Virus record (IMG/VR): IMGVR_UViG_3300035698_020401
Location: 1-26,100 of that record
DNA from: a virus
Length of the DNA stretch: 26,100 bases
Strand: one strand, 5' to 3'
The position numbers and the translations under genes are program-made. Positions 7,707-14,964 of the stretch are shown piece by piece; positions within the stretch are counted from its first letter, which is position 1; every line of letters starts with the position of its first letter. A model generated the notes under the pieces. The model saw only the letters and a list, made by a program, of their open reading frames with translations. It was not told the origin of the DNA and made no database searches.

Positions 7707-9215
7707 ATGGTGAATATTCAAGAAACTAAAAATAAGCTTTTAATTCGTAGTATGGTTAAAAAATATTTTAATTTAAGTAAAGACAGTTTTAAGTTGTTTG
7801 AAGATAGATTGCTCTTCAAACCGCACTTTAATGATATGTATAAATCTCTTGGTGAATTTGATGAAACTGGGAGAATGTATATTCCGATTAATGAAGAATA
7901 TTATGAAATGTTTGACAGTGGATATTTAGGAATAAAAAATAATTTAAAATTTGCTGTTACAGAGTTAGGAGTAAATTATCAAAACTACATTAATAACTCA
8001 ATAATTATTGATAAACAAAAAGTAAAGTTGCAAAAAGCAATCTATAATTATATTGTCAAAGAATCTAATAATAGAAATAGTCATTATTACGGATATGCAG
8101 ATACAACTCGAGATAAATTTGATGCAAAGCAAAAAATTAAGAATATTTTTGAAAAAGCTGCAGAAAGTTCTTTAAGTAAAAATAAAAAACTCTTTATAGT
8201 AATCTCTTTAAATTTTGCTGATTGGTTTCTATGTTCTACAAGAGAAAGTTGGACTTCTTGTTTGAGCCTTGAAAGTTCTTATTCAGATTTATATTGGTCT
8301 GGACTTCCTGGTTTAATTGGTGACAAGAATAGAACAATGGTATATATAACAGATAAAACAAAAAAGAATTATAAAGGGATCATAACAGATAAATTTATAG
8401 CAAGAAGTTGGATGCTAAGTATGCGTTCTGAAAAGAATTATGCTAATAATAATAACAAAATAAAAACTGCTATTGTGAAGAATGAAAAAATTTTTGCTGT
8501 AATTAAATCTTATCCATTAAGAATTGATTTTCCAAAAATACTCAATACACTAATAGATACAAAGTTTCAATTCGTTCAATCTAATGATATATCTGGTTCA
8601 ACATCAAGATTTAACGATAATGAACCATTTATAATTTCAGCTTATAAATCAGAAATGTTATTTCATCATCTTTCTGATGATATTACTGCTTATGTTTATC
8701 AAGATGGATATTCATTAAATCCATTAGAAGAAAATTGTGATTTTTATAGAGAAAAGATAGAAGATTATTACTATGTAAATAGAATAATTAAAAAAAATTA
8801 TAATAAGTATAAAGAAGATGATAGAGATTTATTCAATTTACATGATGATAGAAATAGTCATAAAAATCTTAATGGATTATCCAAAATGATGGATATTAAT
8901 TATACATTAGCTCATGCTTATCGATATCGCTATAGAACTTGTTCTAGATGTAGTAATAAAATTGATACAATGAATGAAGAAGTTAATATATTAAATATAG
9001 GTCTTGGAAATAGTTGTTATTGTAAAGAATGTTATGAAATAGTATTAAATTTAGAAGCAAAAAAGATCGTAGAAAAAGAATTATTAGCTAAAAAGGAAAT
9101 ACCGACATTCAATTATAGCACTGCTAATGCTTTTGTTAATGCTAATTGGACGATATCATCTACTATAATGACTGTTAATGATGCGATAATTAGTGGTAAT
9201 TCAGCAGTTAGTTAA
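7707..9215 (+). CDS. W-T-S-C core protein with reduced zinc cluster, paralog 3
   Basis: A 502-aa protein with ATG 7707 (or GTG 7710) after AAGGTGTAGGTGA. It shares the N-terminal domain and core of paralog 2: FADWFLCSTRESWTSCLSL with W182 and C185, then WSGLPGLIGDKNRTMVY and the ITDKFIARSWML segment. The C-terminal region differs. Only two CxxC pairs remain (CSRC at 412-415 and CKEC at 439-442), enough for one zinc site. After a helical stretch the protein ends in an uncharged Asn/Ser/Thr-rich tail (about 465-502). The core is thus kept while the zinc array is lost or replaced, which suggests the core is the essential unit. The gene ends just before a bidirectional terminator. Confidence 0.72.
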   Translation: MVNIQETKNKLLIRSMVKKYFNLSKDSFKLFEDRLLFKPHFNDMYKSLGEFDETGRMYIPINEEYYEMFDSGYLGIKNNLKFAVTELGVNYQNYINNSIIIDKQKVKLQKAIYNYIVKESNNRNSHYYGYADTTRDKFDAKQKIKNIFEKAAESSLSKNKKLFIVISLNFADWFLCSTRESWTSCLSLESSYSDLYWSGLPGLIGDKNRTMVYITDKTKKNYKGIITDKFIARSWMLSMRSEKNYANNNNKIKTAIVKNEKIFAVIKSYPLRIDFPKILNTLIDTKFQFVQSNDISGSTSRFNDNEPFIISAYKSEMLFHHLSDDITAYVYQDGYSLNPLEENCDFYREKIEDYYYVNRIIKKNYNKYKEDDRDLFNLHDDRNSHKNLNGLSKMMDINYTLAHAYRYRYRTCSRCSNKIDTMNEEVNILNIGLGNSCYCKECYEIVLNLEAKKIVEKELLAKKEIPTFNYSTANAFVNANWTISSTIMTVNDAIISGNSAVS

Positions 9216-9220
9216 ATAAA

Positions 9221-9243
9221 AAACCTCCCAATCTGGGAGGTTT
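9221..9243. terminator. Bidirectional intrinsic terminator
   Basis: A perfect 10-bp stem, AAACCTCCCA (9221-9230) and TGGGAGGTTT (9234-9243), with a 3-nt loop. It has A-rich and T-rich flanks on both sides and sits between the convergent ends of paralog 3 and the tail sheath gene. It can serve both strands. Confidence 0.9.
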
Positions 9244-9261
9244 TCTTTATAGAAATTTATG

Positions 9262-10893
9262 TTACTCTATTGTTGTTCCAGCTGCCTGAATCTGTATAGA
9301 AAGTTCTATGATTTCAATTGTTCCTACAGGAACTAATTGAATTACACCAGACATGATGCTTTGTTGTATAAGACTAGCTGTGTTAGTAGTGTCATCGATA
9401 GTTACTTTATAATCAGCAAGACCATTTCTTTGTCTAATAGGTTCAAGAATTGCATTAATTAAGTTCGTTGCTTTTGCCCAACTATCAGCATTATGTGGTT
9501 CGAAAACCATACTATCCATAGCAACTTTAATTAATTTCTTAGCATAGATAACCATTCTTCTTACATTTACTCTGTTAAGAGCACTTGTTTCTCTAAGAAG
9601 AGTTTTTTGACCGAAAATTTCTAATCCTTTAGTTGCAAAATTTACGATAGGATTAAGTGCGTTTAGATCTCCATACATTACGTCTCTTTCTGCAAGGGAA
9701 GGTGATGCTTCATAATCAAATGCCGCAATTTTTCCTCTTACATCACCAGCTGCTGCATACCAAGGTCCGTAAGTTCTATCTACTTGAAGATATTTTTCTG
9801 CTACGAAAACAGAAGGTGGGCACCAAACATATTCGCCATTTACTGAATCATAATCTTTCAACCAAGGCCAGTAAGCTGCTGCATAAGAAGAATTAAGGGC
9901 AGTTGATCTACCAGAATCTCCATTGTGCCATGCTGTTGCTCCAGCGTATGTTTTACCATAAGGCGGATCTGCAATAAATATTGCATCTTTTCTAAAATCA
10001 CAAAGCGCTACACCTGCGTTTGCTGTTACTTCTGCACTTGAGTCAGGAGCTATAAGGATATGAAAATCCCAAAGTTCCATATTTGCTAAAGCACCATTTG
10101 TTGCTAAGGCAGTAGAAAATAATGTATCTCCACCTGAAGCTGCAATTCCATCAGTACCTGGTTTATAATCGAACCAAGTATCAGTTCCATAAAGTGCTGT
10201 AATTGTATCACCTGTTTCCCAATATGTATCTCCAGTATCACCTGAATCTGCTCCAATGTAATATGTTCCATCTTTTACAAAAGCAGTTGTTCCTGTACCT
10301 TGTTGTGATACAGTTACTGAGAACCAAGCAGATCCACCATTATCTGATGCTGAATTGATTGTTGTTACAAAGTAATTTGTATCTCCACTATCAAATGAAA
10401 CATCTAAATATGTTTCTTTAATGCCTGCGTTGTAATAAAATTTAAGATCATAGATAGAATCTCCACCAACGGGATTATACCTTGTCTCTTTGATAATATA
10501 AGCTCCAGCTGTCGCTGAGCCATTAAGTGCTGAACCTTTTTCATCCATAATAAATGATATTGTTGATGTATCACCTTCGGTAGTATCTCCATTTACATTT
10601 CTACTTGCCTGTAATGCTTCATATGTATCTCCATCTGTTTCATTAGCTACTCTATAGAATAGTACTTGATTTGAATGATTAAAAGCTCTATAAGCAGCGA
10701 GACTTGCATATGGTGAACTTGATGATGGTGGTCCAAATTTTTCTACGAAATCGTTTCTTGATGTGCATTGAATAACTGATCCTATTGTTCCTTTTGTTGC
10801 GTAACCAACAATAGCAAGTATAGAGTCAGAAGTCGTAACAGCATAAGAAGAGGCGTCTCTTTCTATTAGTGTTATTGATGGGCTCTTGGCCAT
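9262..10893 (-). CDS. Contractile tail sheath protein
   Basis: A 543-aa protein with ATG at 10893 after GGAGGAATAAAAC. The N-terminus (SPSITLIERDASSYAV, then AIVGYATKG and a F-V-E-K-F-G-P-P segment) and the C-terminal half (RRMVIYAKKLIKVAM, FEPHNADSWAKATNLINAIL, VPVGTIEIIELSIQIQ) follow the pattern of phage tail sheath proteins. The sheath polymerises around the tail tube and contracts to drive it through the cell envelope. The central part (about 90-300) is a Gly/Asp/Thr-rich insertion with many GDT triplets, probably surface-exposed. The tube gene normally found next to the sheath is not present here; the adjacent region switches to plus-strand genes. It has its own upstream late-type element. 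Confidence 0.88.
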   Translation of the reverse strand: MAKSPSITLIERDASSYAVTTSDSILAIVGYATKGTIGSVIQCTSRNDFVEKFGPPSSSSPYASLAAYRAFNHSNQVLFYRVANETDGDTYEALQASRNVNGDTTEGDTSTISFIMDEKGSALNGSATAGAYIIKETRYNPVGGDSIYDLKFYYNAGIKETYLDVSFDSGDTNYFVTTINSASDNGGSAWFSVTVSQQGTGTTAFVKDGTYYIGADSGDTGDTYWETGDTITALYGTDTWFDYKPGTDGIAASGGDTLFSTALATNGALANMELWDFHILIAPDSSAEVTANAGVALCDFRKDAIFIADPPYGKTYAGATAWHNGDSGRSTALNSSYAAAYWPWLKDYDSVNGEYVWCPPSVFVAEKYLQVDRTYGPWYAAAGDVRGKIAAFDYEASPSLAERDVMYGDLNALNPIVNFATKGLEIFGQKTLLRETSALNRVNVRRMVIYAKKLIKVAMDSMVFEPHNADSWAKATNLINAILEPIRQRNGLADYKVTIDDTTNTASLIQQSIMSGVIQLVPVGTIEIIELSIQIQAAGTTIE

Positions 10894-10924
10894 GTTTTAT
10901 TCCTCCAATTATTGTCTTTCGTTT

Positions 10925-10934
10925 TTATCTTTAC
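10925..10934 (-). promoter_or_regulatory. Candidate late-promoter element (GTAAAGATAA) before tail sheath
   Basis: On the minus strand the sequence reads GTAAAGATAA, 31 nt before the sheath ATG. Identical or near-identical copies precede other minus-strand units in the window. Calling it a promoter is inference. Confidence 0.45.
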
Positions 10935-10956
10935 AGATTGACACATACGGCAATGA

Positions 10957-11121
10957 CTATTTAACTTGTTTGATCTTAACAAATCCTTTTTTTTCCATTG
11001 CAATTAACTCTAGTGAAATACTTTTTAAAAATGTATTCTTTCTTGGAGTCAATCTTATGTCAACTCCGTCTATTAAAAGTCTTAGTGTTGAAAAAGTTAA
11101 ATTTTTTATTCTATATTGCAT
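10957..11121 (-). CDS. Small unknown virion-region protein (54 aa)
   Basis: A 54-aa ORF, ATG at 11119-11121 and stop TAG at 10957-10959, in the same direction as its neighbours. The sequence begins MQYRIKNLTF, has a beta-like middle (LRLLIDGVDIRLTPRK) and ends in a basic segment (KGFVKIKQVK). The start lies 5 nt after the upstream gene's stop, with GGATGA serving as a modest ribosome-binding site. Position between a tail-completion-type gene and the sheath suggests a small tail or connector component, but no family is recognised. It occupies most of a gap that otherwise looks empty. Confidence 0.55.
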   Translation of the reverse strand: MQYRIKNLTFSTLRLLIDGVDIRLTPRKNTFLKSISLELIAMEKKGFVKIKQVK

Positions 11122-11126
11122 TTTAA

Positions 11127-11756
11127 TCATCCATTAATATAATCTTCTAGTTCATATTCAAGCTGCCAACTTTGAATAGTACCAGTATCTTCATTGTATT
11201 CTCTTGGCAAGTAAGCTCTTGGAACAGATAAATCTATTCCATATCTTATCATTCTATCTTGAACATCTCCAGGCTCTAATGTTATTTCATTAGAAGGTGA
11301 ACCATTAAAACCAAGCTCCATCCATTGACCGTCTACAGCCGTAGCATATTTTTTATTCATACTTGTATTTATTAATGTCTGATATAATAATATATCCATA
11401 TCAGACATTAGAGTAGTTCTTATAGTTAATCTATAATCTAATTTATAAATCAATAAAGGTGGAACTGCTCTAGTTTGTCCAGTAATTGAATTATAAGTCA
11501 TTTCATCGTTAAATCCAAGTAAATTTTCTCCTTGAACATAAGTGATGTTAGCTAATGTAAAACTAACTAATGGTCTTACTTGACTACCATTTAACATAGG
11601 AAAGAAATATTTAGAAAAAGCTCTCGCCGGTGTTCCATAAATAGCAAGAACGTTTTCATCTTTTGGGTATCTTGATATATTTAGTTTTTCTTCTATAAAG
11701 GTTTTTACTGCTTTTGAGTAATCTCTAAATAAAAAATGTTCGCTAGGCAATGCCAT
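11127..11756 (-). CDS. Tail-completion / terminator-like virion protein
   Basis: A 209-aa protein with ATG 11756 and GGGAG upstream; it overlaps the previous gene by 14 bp. It contains IYGTPARAFSKYFFPMLNG, a V-R-P-L-V-S-F-T segment, PPLLIYKLDYRLTIRT, MDILLYQTLIN, KKYATAVDGQWMEL and a E-P-G-D-V-Q-D-R-M-I-R-Y-G segment. This resembles proteins found next to the sheath gene in myoviruses that cap or stabilise the tail, comparable in position to T4 gp15. The assignment rests on remembered sequence character and on the location directly upstream of the sheath. An alternative is another neck or head-tail joining protein. No enzymatic motif is seen. Confidence 0.5.
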   Translation of the reverse strand: MALPSEHFLFRDYSKAVKTFIEEKLNISRYPKDENVLAIYGTPARAFSKYFFPMLNGSQVRPLVSFTLANITYVQGENLLGFNDEMTYNSITGQTRAVPPLLIYKLDYRLTIRTTLMSDMDILLYQTLINTSMNKKYATAVDGQWMELGFNGSPSNEITLEPGDVQDRMIRYGIDLSVPRAYLPREYNEDTGTIQSWQLEYELEDYING

Positions 11757-12054
11757 TTGCTATAGTTCTCCCTATGCAATAATTTGGTTCTATTTCGTAT
11801 TTTTTACCTTTTTTATCAAAGATAATACCACCATACTCAAATACTAATACGATATCCTGTTCTTTGTCTCTTGGTTCAAAAGTAGTAGTTAATTTTATAT
11901 TTACTTCTTCGCCATCTATTTCTACTATCGCTTCTTTTATATAAGGGTTTTCTAAATATCTTTCTTTTAAAGTATTTGCCCTATCTTGTATGGTAATTCT
12001 CAAATATTCTTCGGCGGAAGAGAAGATTGAGTCTAACATACCTTTGTTAAACAC
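11743..12054 (-). CDS. Unknown neck/tail-region protein (103 aa)
   Basis: A 103-aa protein. The start is GTG at 12054, with GAAGGA 5 nt upstream; an internal ATG at residue 6 is possible. The GTG overlaps the stop of the upstream gene by one base (TAGTG). The N-terminal half is helical (SSAEEYLRITIQDRANTLKE), followed by beta-like segments (AIVEIDGEEVNIKLTTTFEP, DIVLVFEYGG). It overlaps the downstream tail-completion-like gene by 14 bp, so it belongs to a tightly coupled virion cluster. I do not recognise a family. Size and place are compatible with a small neck or baseplate-hub-associated subunit. Confidence 0.6.
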   Translation of the reverse strand: MFNKGMLDSIFSSAEEYLRITIQDRANTLKERYLENPYIKEAIVEIDGEEVNIKLTTTFEPRDKEQDIVLVFEYGGIIFDKKGKKYEIEPNYCIGRTIANGIA

Positions 12055-12368
12055 TATCCTTCGCTTATTTTGCCAGAATTAATATTAAATAAGTAAGTCT
12101 TTCCGCCTGTGTCAGGGGTTATCTTGTAAAATCTTTTATTAAAAGGAACGATATCAAGATTTGATGTATCATCATTATTAAAGTTCTTAATCATTCCAGT
12201 TCTAGTTAGTTCTGCTTTTATTGCAGATATTAACCTTAATGATTCAGATCCTTTTAATTGTTCTAGTGGCACTACTTGTCCTTTAGAGTTAAAAACTTTG
12301 TTTGCAGGAATTTTCCCCTGTACTATTTCTGCACTTACTTCATCTAAAATTTTATCTATGTTATTCAT
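12054..12368 (-). CDS. Unknown neck/tail-region protein (104 aa)
   Basis: A 104-aa protein with ATG 12368 after AGAGGTAAACAA; the stop TAG overlaps the GTG of the next gene. The N-terminus is helical (NIDKILDEVSAEIVQG). The middle, from about residue 40, contains SESLRLISAIKAELTRTGM and the C-terminus is beta-like (KRFYKITPDTGGKTYLFNIN). No family is recognised. Its start is overlapped (ATGA) by an odd in-frame extension of the upstream gene described separately. Confidence 0.6.
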   Translation of the reverse strand: MNNIDKILDEVSAEIVQGKIPANKVFNSKGQVVPLEQLKGSESLRLISAIKAELTRTGMIKNFNNDDTSNLDIVPFNKRFYKITPDTGGKTYLFNINSGKISEG

Positions 12369-12472
12369 TTGTTTACCTCTAGCTTTAACTTGTTTTTTCT
12401 CTTAATTGTTTCACTAATTTTTCTTTTAGTTTCTTTACTTCTTAGTGTTCCTTTTCCTTTACAAATGTCGCG
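12365..12472 (-). pseudogene. Possible homing-endonuclease remnant (NUMOD3-like) after a stop codon
   Basis: Directly after the TAA (12473-12475) of the 265-aa virion gene the same frame stays open for 35 codons and ends at TGA 12365-12367, overlapping the next ATG. It encodes CKGKGTLRSKETKRKISETI and further Lys-rich sequence. The segment SKETKRKISETIK resembles the NUMOD3 DNA-binding motif of GIY-YIG and HNH homing endonucleases (pattern S-E-E-T-K-K-K-I-S). There is no usual start codon. Either it is a degraded fragment of a mobile endonuclease, or a read-through tail, or chance in Lys-rich DNA. Confidence 0.35.
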
Positions 12473-13270
12473 TTACTCTAACGATATCTTATCTTTAATT
12501 CCATATTGATGTTCTTCTATTTCATCCTGATAGTTAGCAGGTAAATCCATTTGATCTAATTTTGCTAACGTTCCATCTAATCGCCACATAGTATAATCCC
12601 ATCCAAAATCTCCAAATGGCATTGCATTTGCAACTTCATATAATCTCCATTTATTGGTTAGTATTGCATCACCATTTTCTATAACATCAGTTATATTGGC
12701 ATAAGTTGCATCTAATGTAAAAACTTCTAATGTCTGTGTCTTAAATGAAGTTTCTGCAAAATTCTCAAGCGCGATGCTTACATCATTCTTTCCATAAATC
12801 GTCACAGTAAAATCCTCAATTAAGTTAATATTTGTTCCAAGTTTTAAAGTTGTATTATAAACATGATTAGTTAAATCAAAAGATTTTATTATCGAACCAT
12901 TTACCTTAATAATGAAATCAGTACCATCATTAGATGCTGATGGTGTTCCTGTTCCTGCATATGTAATATACATATCTGTTATGTGACTATTTTTTAAATC
13001 CCTAATTCTTTGAACCATATCTTCAAAATTAGTACCAAATTGCATAGTTTCTTCTTTTTCTTCTGTTGCATAAATTCCTAATGTTTGTTGCCAAGCATTG
13101 TCAAGATGAAACGCTCTCATTTCAAAAGGAGGAAGATATATTCTAGAAGATTTTTCTTCATTATATAAAGTATCAGTTTTTGTAGCAGTTTTATCTAATT
13201 TAAACACCTTTATTAAAGGAGCTGTTAAATTAATATATGCCTTATTAATATGGTTGACCCACTCAATCAT
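12473..13270 (-). CDS. Virion neck/connector-region protein (265 aa)
   Basis: A 265-aa protein. ATG 13270 is chosen over an upstream TTG because GGAGGAAGG lies just before it and because it overlaps the preceding small gene's stop (TAATG). It contains YLPPFEMRAFHLDNAWQQTL near the N-terminus, a beta-rich middle with a Gly/Thr/Ser turn (TGTPSASNDGTDF) and a C-terminal segment AMPFGDFGWDYTMWRLDG followed by LDQMDLPANYQDEI. It has the look of a structural protein and sits in the neck/tail cluster. I cannot name a family with confidence. The frame continues open past its TAA, described separately. Confidence 0.6.
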   Translation of the reverse strand: MIEWVNHINKAYINLTAPLIKVFKLDKTATKTDTLYNEEKSSRIYLPPFEMRAFHLDNAWQQTLGIYATEEKEETMQFGTNFEDMVQRIRDLKNSHITDMYITYAGTGTPSASNDGTDFIIKVNGSIIKSFDLTNHVYNTTLKLGTNINLIEDFTVTIYGKNDVSIALENFAETSFKTQTLEVFTLDATYANITDVIENGDAILTNKWRLYEVANAMPFGDFGWDYTMWRLDGTLAKLDQMDLPANYQDEIEEHQYGIKDKISLE

Positions 13271-13407
13271 TAAGTCCTTCCTCCGTTCCAATGTTGATCA
13301 TAGCTAAACCTGCTCTCCCAAAATTTACTATAATTTTTTACTTCCGTTATCTCTAACAGCCCAGCTATTACTTGCATTGGAGCGGAGCTTGTTCCACTAA
13401 TTTCCAT
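13270..13407 (-). CDS. Small unknown protein (45 aa)
   Basis: A 45-aa ORF, ATG 13405-13407, with a strong AGGAGATAACAA ribosome-binding site. Its stop TAA (13270-13272) shares one base with the ATG of the next gene, the same overlap style used elsewhere in this cluster, which supports it as a real gene. The sequence starts MEISGTSSAPMQVIAGLLE and ends with an aromatic, polar segment (FWESRFSYDQHWNGG). No family is recognised. Confidence 0.6.
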   Translation of the reverse strand: MEISGTSSAPMQVIAGLLEITEVKNYSKFWESRFSYDQHWNGGRT

Positions 13408-13427
13408 TTGTTATCTCCTATATATTA

Positions 13428-13622
13428 TTATTTTTTAAAAAAATCTCTGTTGTAATTAAATTTACCATCGGGTCTTGAAGTAGCACTTTTTATTTTAGCT
13501 CTACTGTCAAATTCATCACCACCTAATTTTGGATCACTAAAGCTAAAACTTTTAATCTTACTTCTTGACTCAAATAAATTTTCTTGTATTGAATCTCCTT
13601 CGGTAATTGTTATGCTACTCAT
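13428..13622 (-). CDS. Small protein with internal repeat (64 aa)
   Basis: A 64-aa protein with ATG 13622, overlapping the upstream gene by 8 bp. Two copies of a nine-residue unit, FESRSKIKS and FDSRAKIKS, sit about 20 residues apart and end in a basic tail (FNYNRDFFKK). It is probably an extended peptide that binds a larger virion protein. No family is recognised. Its ribosome-binding site is weak (GAAGG), consistent with coupling to its neighbour. Confidence 0.55.
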   Translation of the reverse strand: MSSITITEGDSIQENLFESRSKIKSFSFSDPKLGGDEFDSRAKIKSATSRPDGKFNYNRDFFKK

Positions 13623-14217
13623 CGTCAGCCTTCTCTATTGAAGATACTCCTTTAAGCGCCATTTCCGTAGCAGCTGCTGCTGCTCTTGCAGTCCTAATGT
13701 CTAATATCTTTTTAATAGCTTGGTAAGTATTGTTACCAGGGCTTTGAATATAGATAGGTGGTGCTTGTAATATCTTAACTATTTCTGCGACAATAGATTT
13801 TCTTGCATCTAAATTATTTCTCAATGTAGAGGGAAGTTCATCAAACTTCTCACTTGCTTGAGGAAAGTCTTTATTACCAATAGCTATGTAAACATATTTT
13901 AAATCTTCTTTAAATTTATCTCTACTGCTTGCTACTTGTTTCTTTACTTTAGTCACAACAGCATCTGTCTTAATTTCTCTAATGACTTTTTCTGGTTTAA
14001 AGATTTCTTTTGAGTTCTTAAATATCCTTCTCCAAAGTCCTGCTAATCCTTTAATGGCTTTCACTCCACCAAGAGCTAATAATGTTCCACCAAACGCAGC
14101 TACAAGGCCCGCTGTTCCGTATCCCAATGCTGTTCCTATAATTGTTACAGCATCTTCATTTAATTCTTCGTCTATTTTTTTTATCTCTTGTTCTTCTAAA
14201 TAATCTTTTAAGCTCAT
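13615..14217 (-). CDS. Unknown virion-region protein with Gly/Ala-rich hydrophobic segment
   Basis: A 200-aa protein. ATG 14217 is preferred over an in-frame ATG at 14256 because CAGGAGATAAAA lies just upstream. The N-terminus is an acidic helix (SLKDYLEEQEIKKIDEELNE). Residues about 22-58 form a long Gly/Ala/Leu-rich hydrophobic stretch (VTIIGTALGYGTAGLVAAFG and onwards) that could be one or two membrane helices. The rest is a basic, helical region with Ala-rich C-terminus. It heads the minus-strand operon that runs toward the sheath gene. A membrane-active or ejected internal virion protein is possible but unproven. Confidence 0.55.
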   Translation of the reverse strand: MSLKDYLEEQEIKKIDEELNEDAVTIIGTALGYGTAGLVAAFGGTLLALGGVKAIKGLAGLWRRIFKNSKEIFKPEKVIREIKTDAVVTKVKKQVASSRDKFKEDLKYVYIAIGNKDFPQASEKFDELPSTLRNNLDARKSIVAEIVKILQAPPIYIQSPGNNTYQAIKKILDIRTARAAAAATEMALKGVSSIEKADDE

Positions 14218-14237
14218 TTTTATCTCCTGTAATATTA

Positions 14238-14247
14238 TTATCTTTAC
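14238..14247 (-). promoter_or_regulatory. Candidate late-promoter element (GTAAAGATAA)
   Basis: An exact minus-strand copy of GTAAAGATAA, 20 nt before the ATG at 14217 that heads the neck/tail operon. It is shared with the elements at 10925 and 17256. Promoter role inferred. Confidence 0.45.
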
Positions 14248-14292
14248 CATTTTCAACTCATATATATTATTAAAAGAACTTAAAGAATAAAA

Positions 14293-14964
14293 ATGAAAAA
14301 ATGTAGAAGATGCGGAATAGAAAAAGAATTAACAGAATTTTATAAACATAAGCAGATGGCCGATGGGTACTTGAATATATGTAAAGAGTGTAAGAAAAAA
14401 GATGCTGATAAGCACTATGAAAATAATAAAGAAAATAAATTAATATATCAAAAAGATTATAGAGATAAAAATCCAGGAAAAGTAAAATTATCTCAAAAGA
14501 AATGTTATGAACAAAATAAAGAACATTATTTAGAGTGGGGGAAACAAAATTATCTAAATAATACAGAAAAAAGAAAACAACAATCTCATGATTATTATCA
14601 CTCTCATAAAGAACAATATGCTGATAGAATTAAAGAGAGAAGAGAAAATGGTGAATTTAAATCTATTGATGCTAACCATAGGCATAAAAGAAGGGCGAAG
14701 TGTAAAGAAACTGATATCACTAATGAATGGCTTAATGAATTAAGGGAAAGTAGTAGTATTTGTCCTTTGTGTGGAGTTGAAATGATAGATATAAATCTTC
14801 CATATCATCCACAGCAAAAACAATTAGATCACATAACTCCATTAAATGTAGGTGGAAAACATTTAATGGAGAATGTTAGATTTGTATGTGGTTTATGTAA
14901 TATATCAAGACCTAAAGATGGAAGTGATAATATCTCTAATAACTCCAATACATCAAAAAAATGA
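14293..14964 (+). CDS. HNH homing-type endonuclease
   Basis: A 223-aa protein with ATG 14293. The N-terminus carries a zinc module common in phage HNH proteins (CRRC at 4-7, CKEC at 30-33, with ELTEFYKHK between). A Lys/Tyr-rich helical middle follows. The C-terminal HNH domain shows ICPLCGVEM (C157, C160), LDHITPLNVGGKH (D179, H180), N194 and VCGLCN (C199, C202). Such enzymes nick or cut DNA at specific sites and spread their own gene. It is the only plus-strand gene inside a minus-strand virion block, and its 3' end overlaps the convergent 704-aa gene by 12 bp, which fits an insertion by homing. Confidence 0.88.
   Translation: MKKCRRCGIEKELTEFYKHKQMADGYLNICKECKKKDADKHYENNKENKLIYQKDYRDKNPGKVKLSQKKCYEQNKEHYLEWGKQNYLNNTEKRKQQSHDYYHSHKEQYADRIKERRENGEFKSIDANHRHKRRAKCKETDITNEWLNELRESSSICPLCGVEMIDINLPYHPQQKQLDHITPLNVGGKHLMENVRFVCGLCNISRPKDGSDNISNNSNTSKK

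Noticed and set aside
9657-9896. Plus-strand ORF inside the sheath gene
   Set aside because: Lies wholly antisense to a firmly identified gene with no start signals.
10886-11137. Plus-strand 83-aa ORF between sheath and tail-completion genes
   Set aside because: No ribosome-binding site, opposite direction to its neighbours. The minus-strand 54-aa ORF in the same space fits the operon better.
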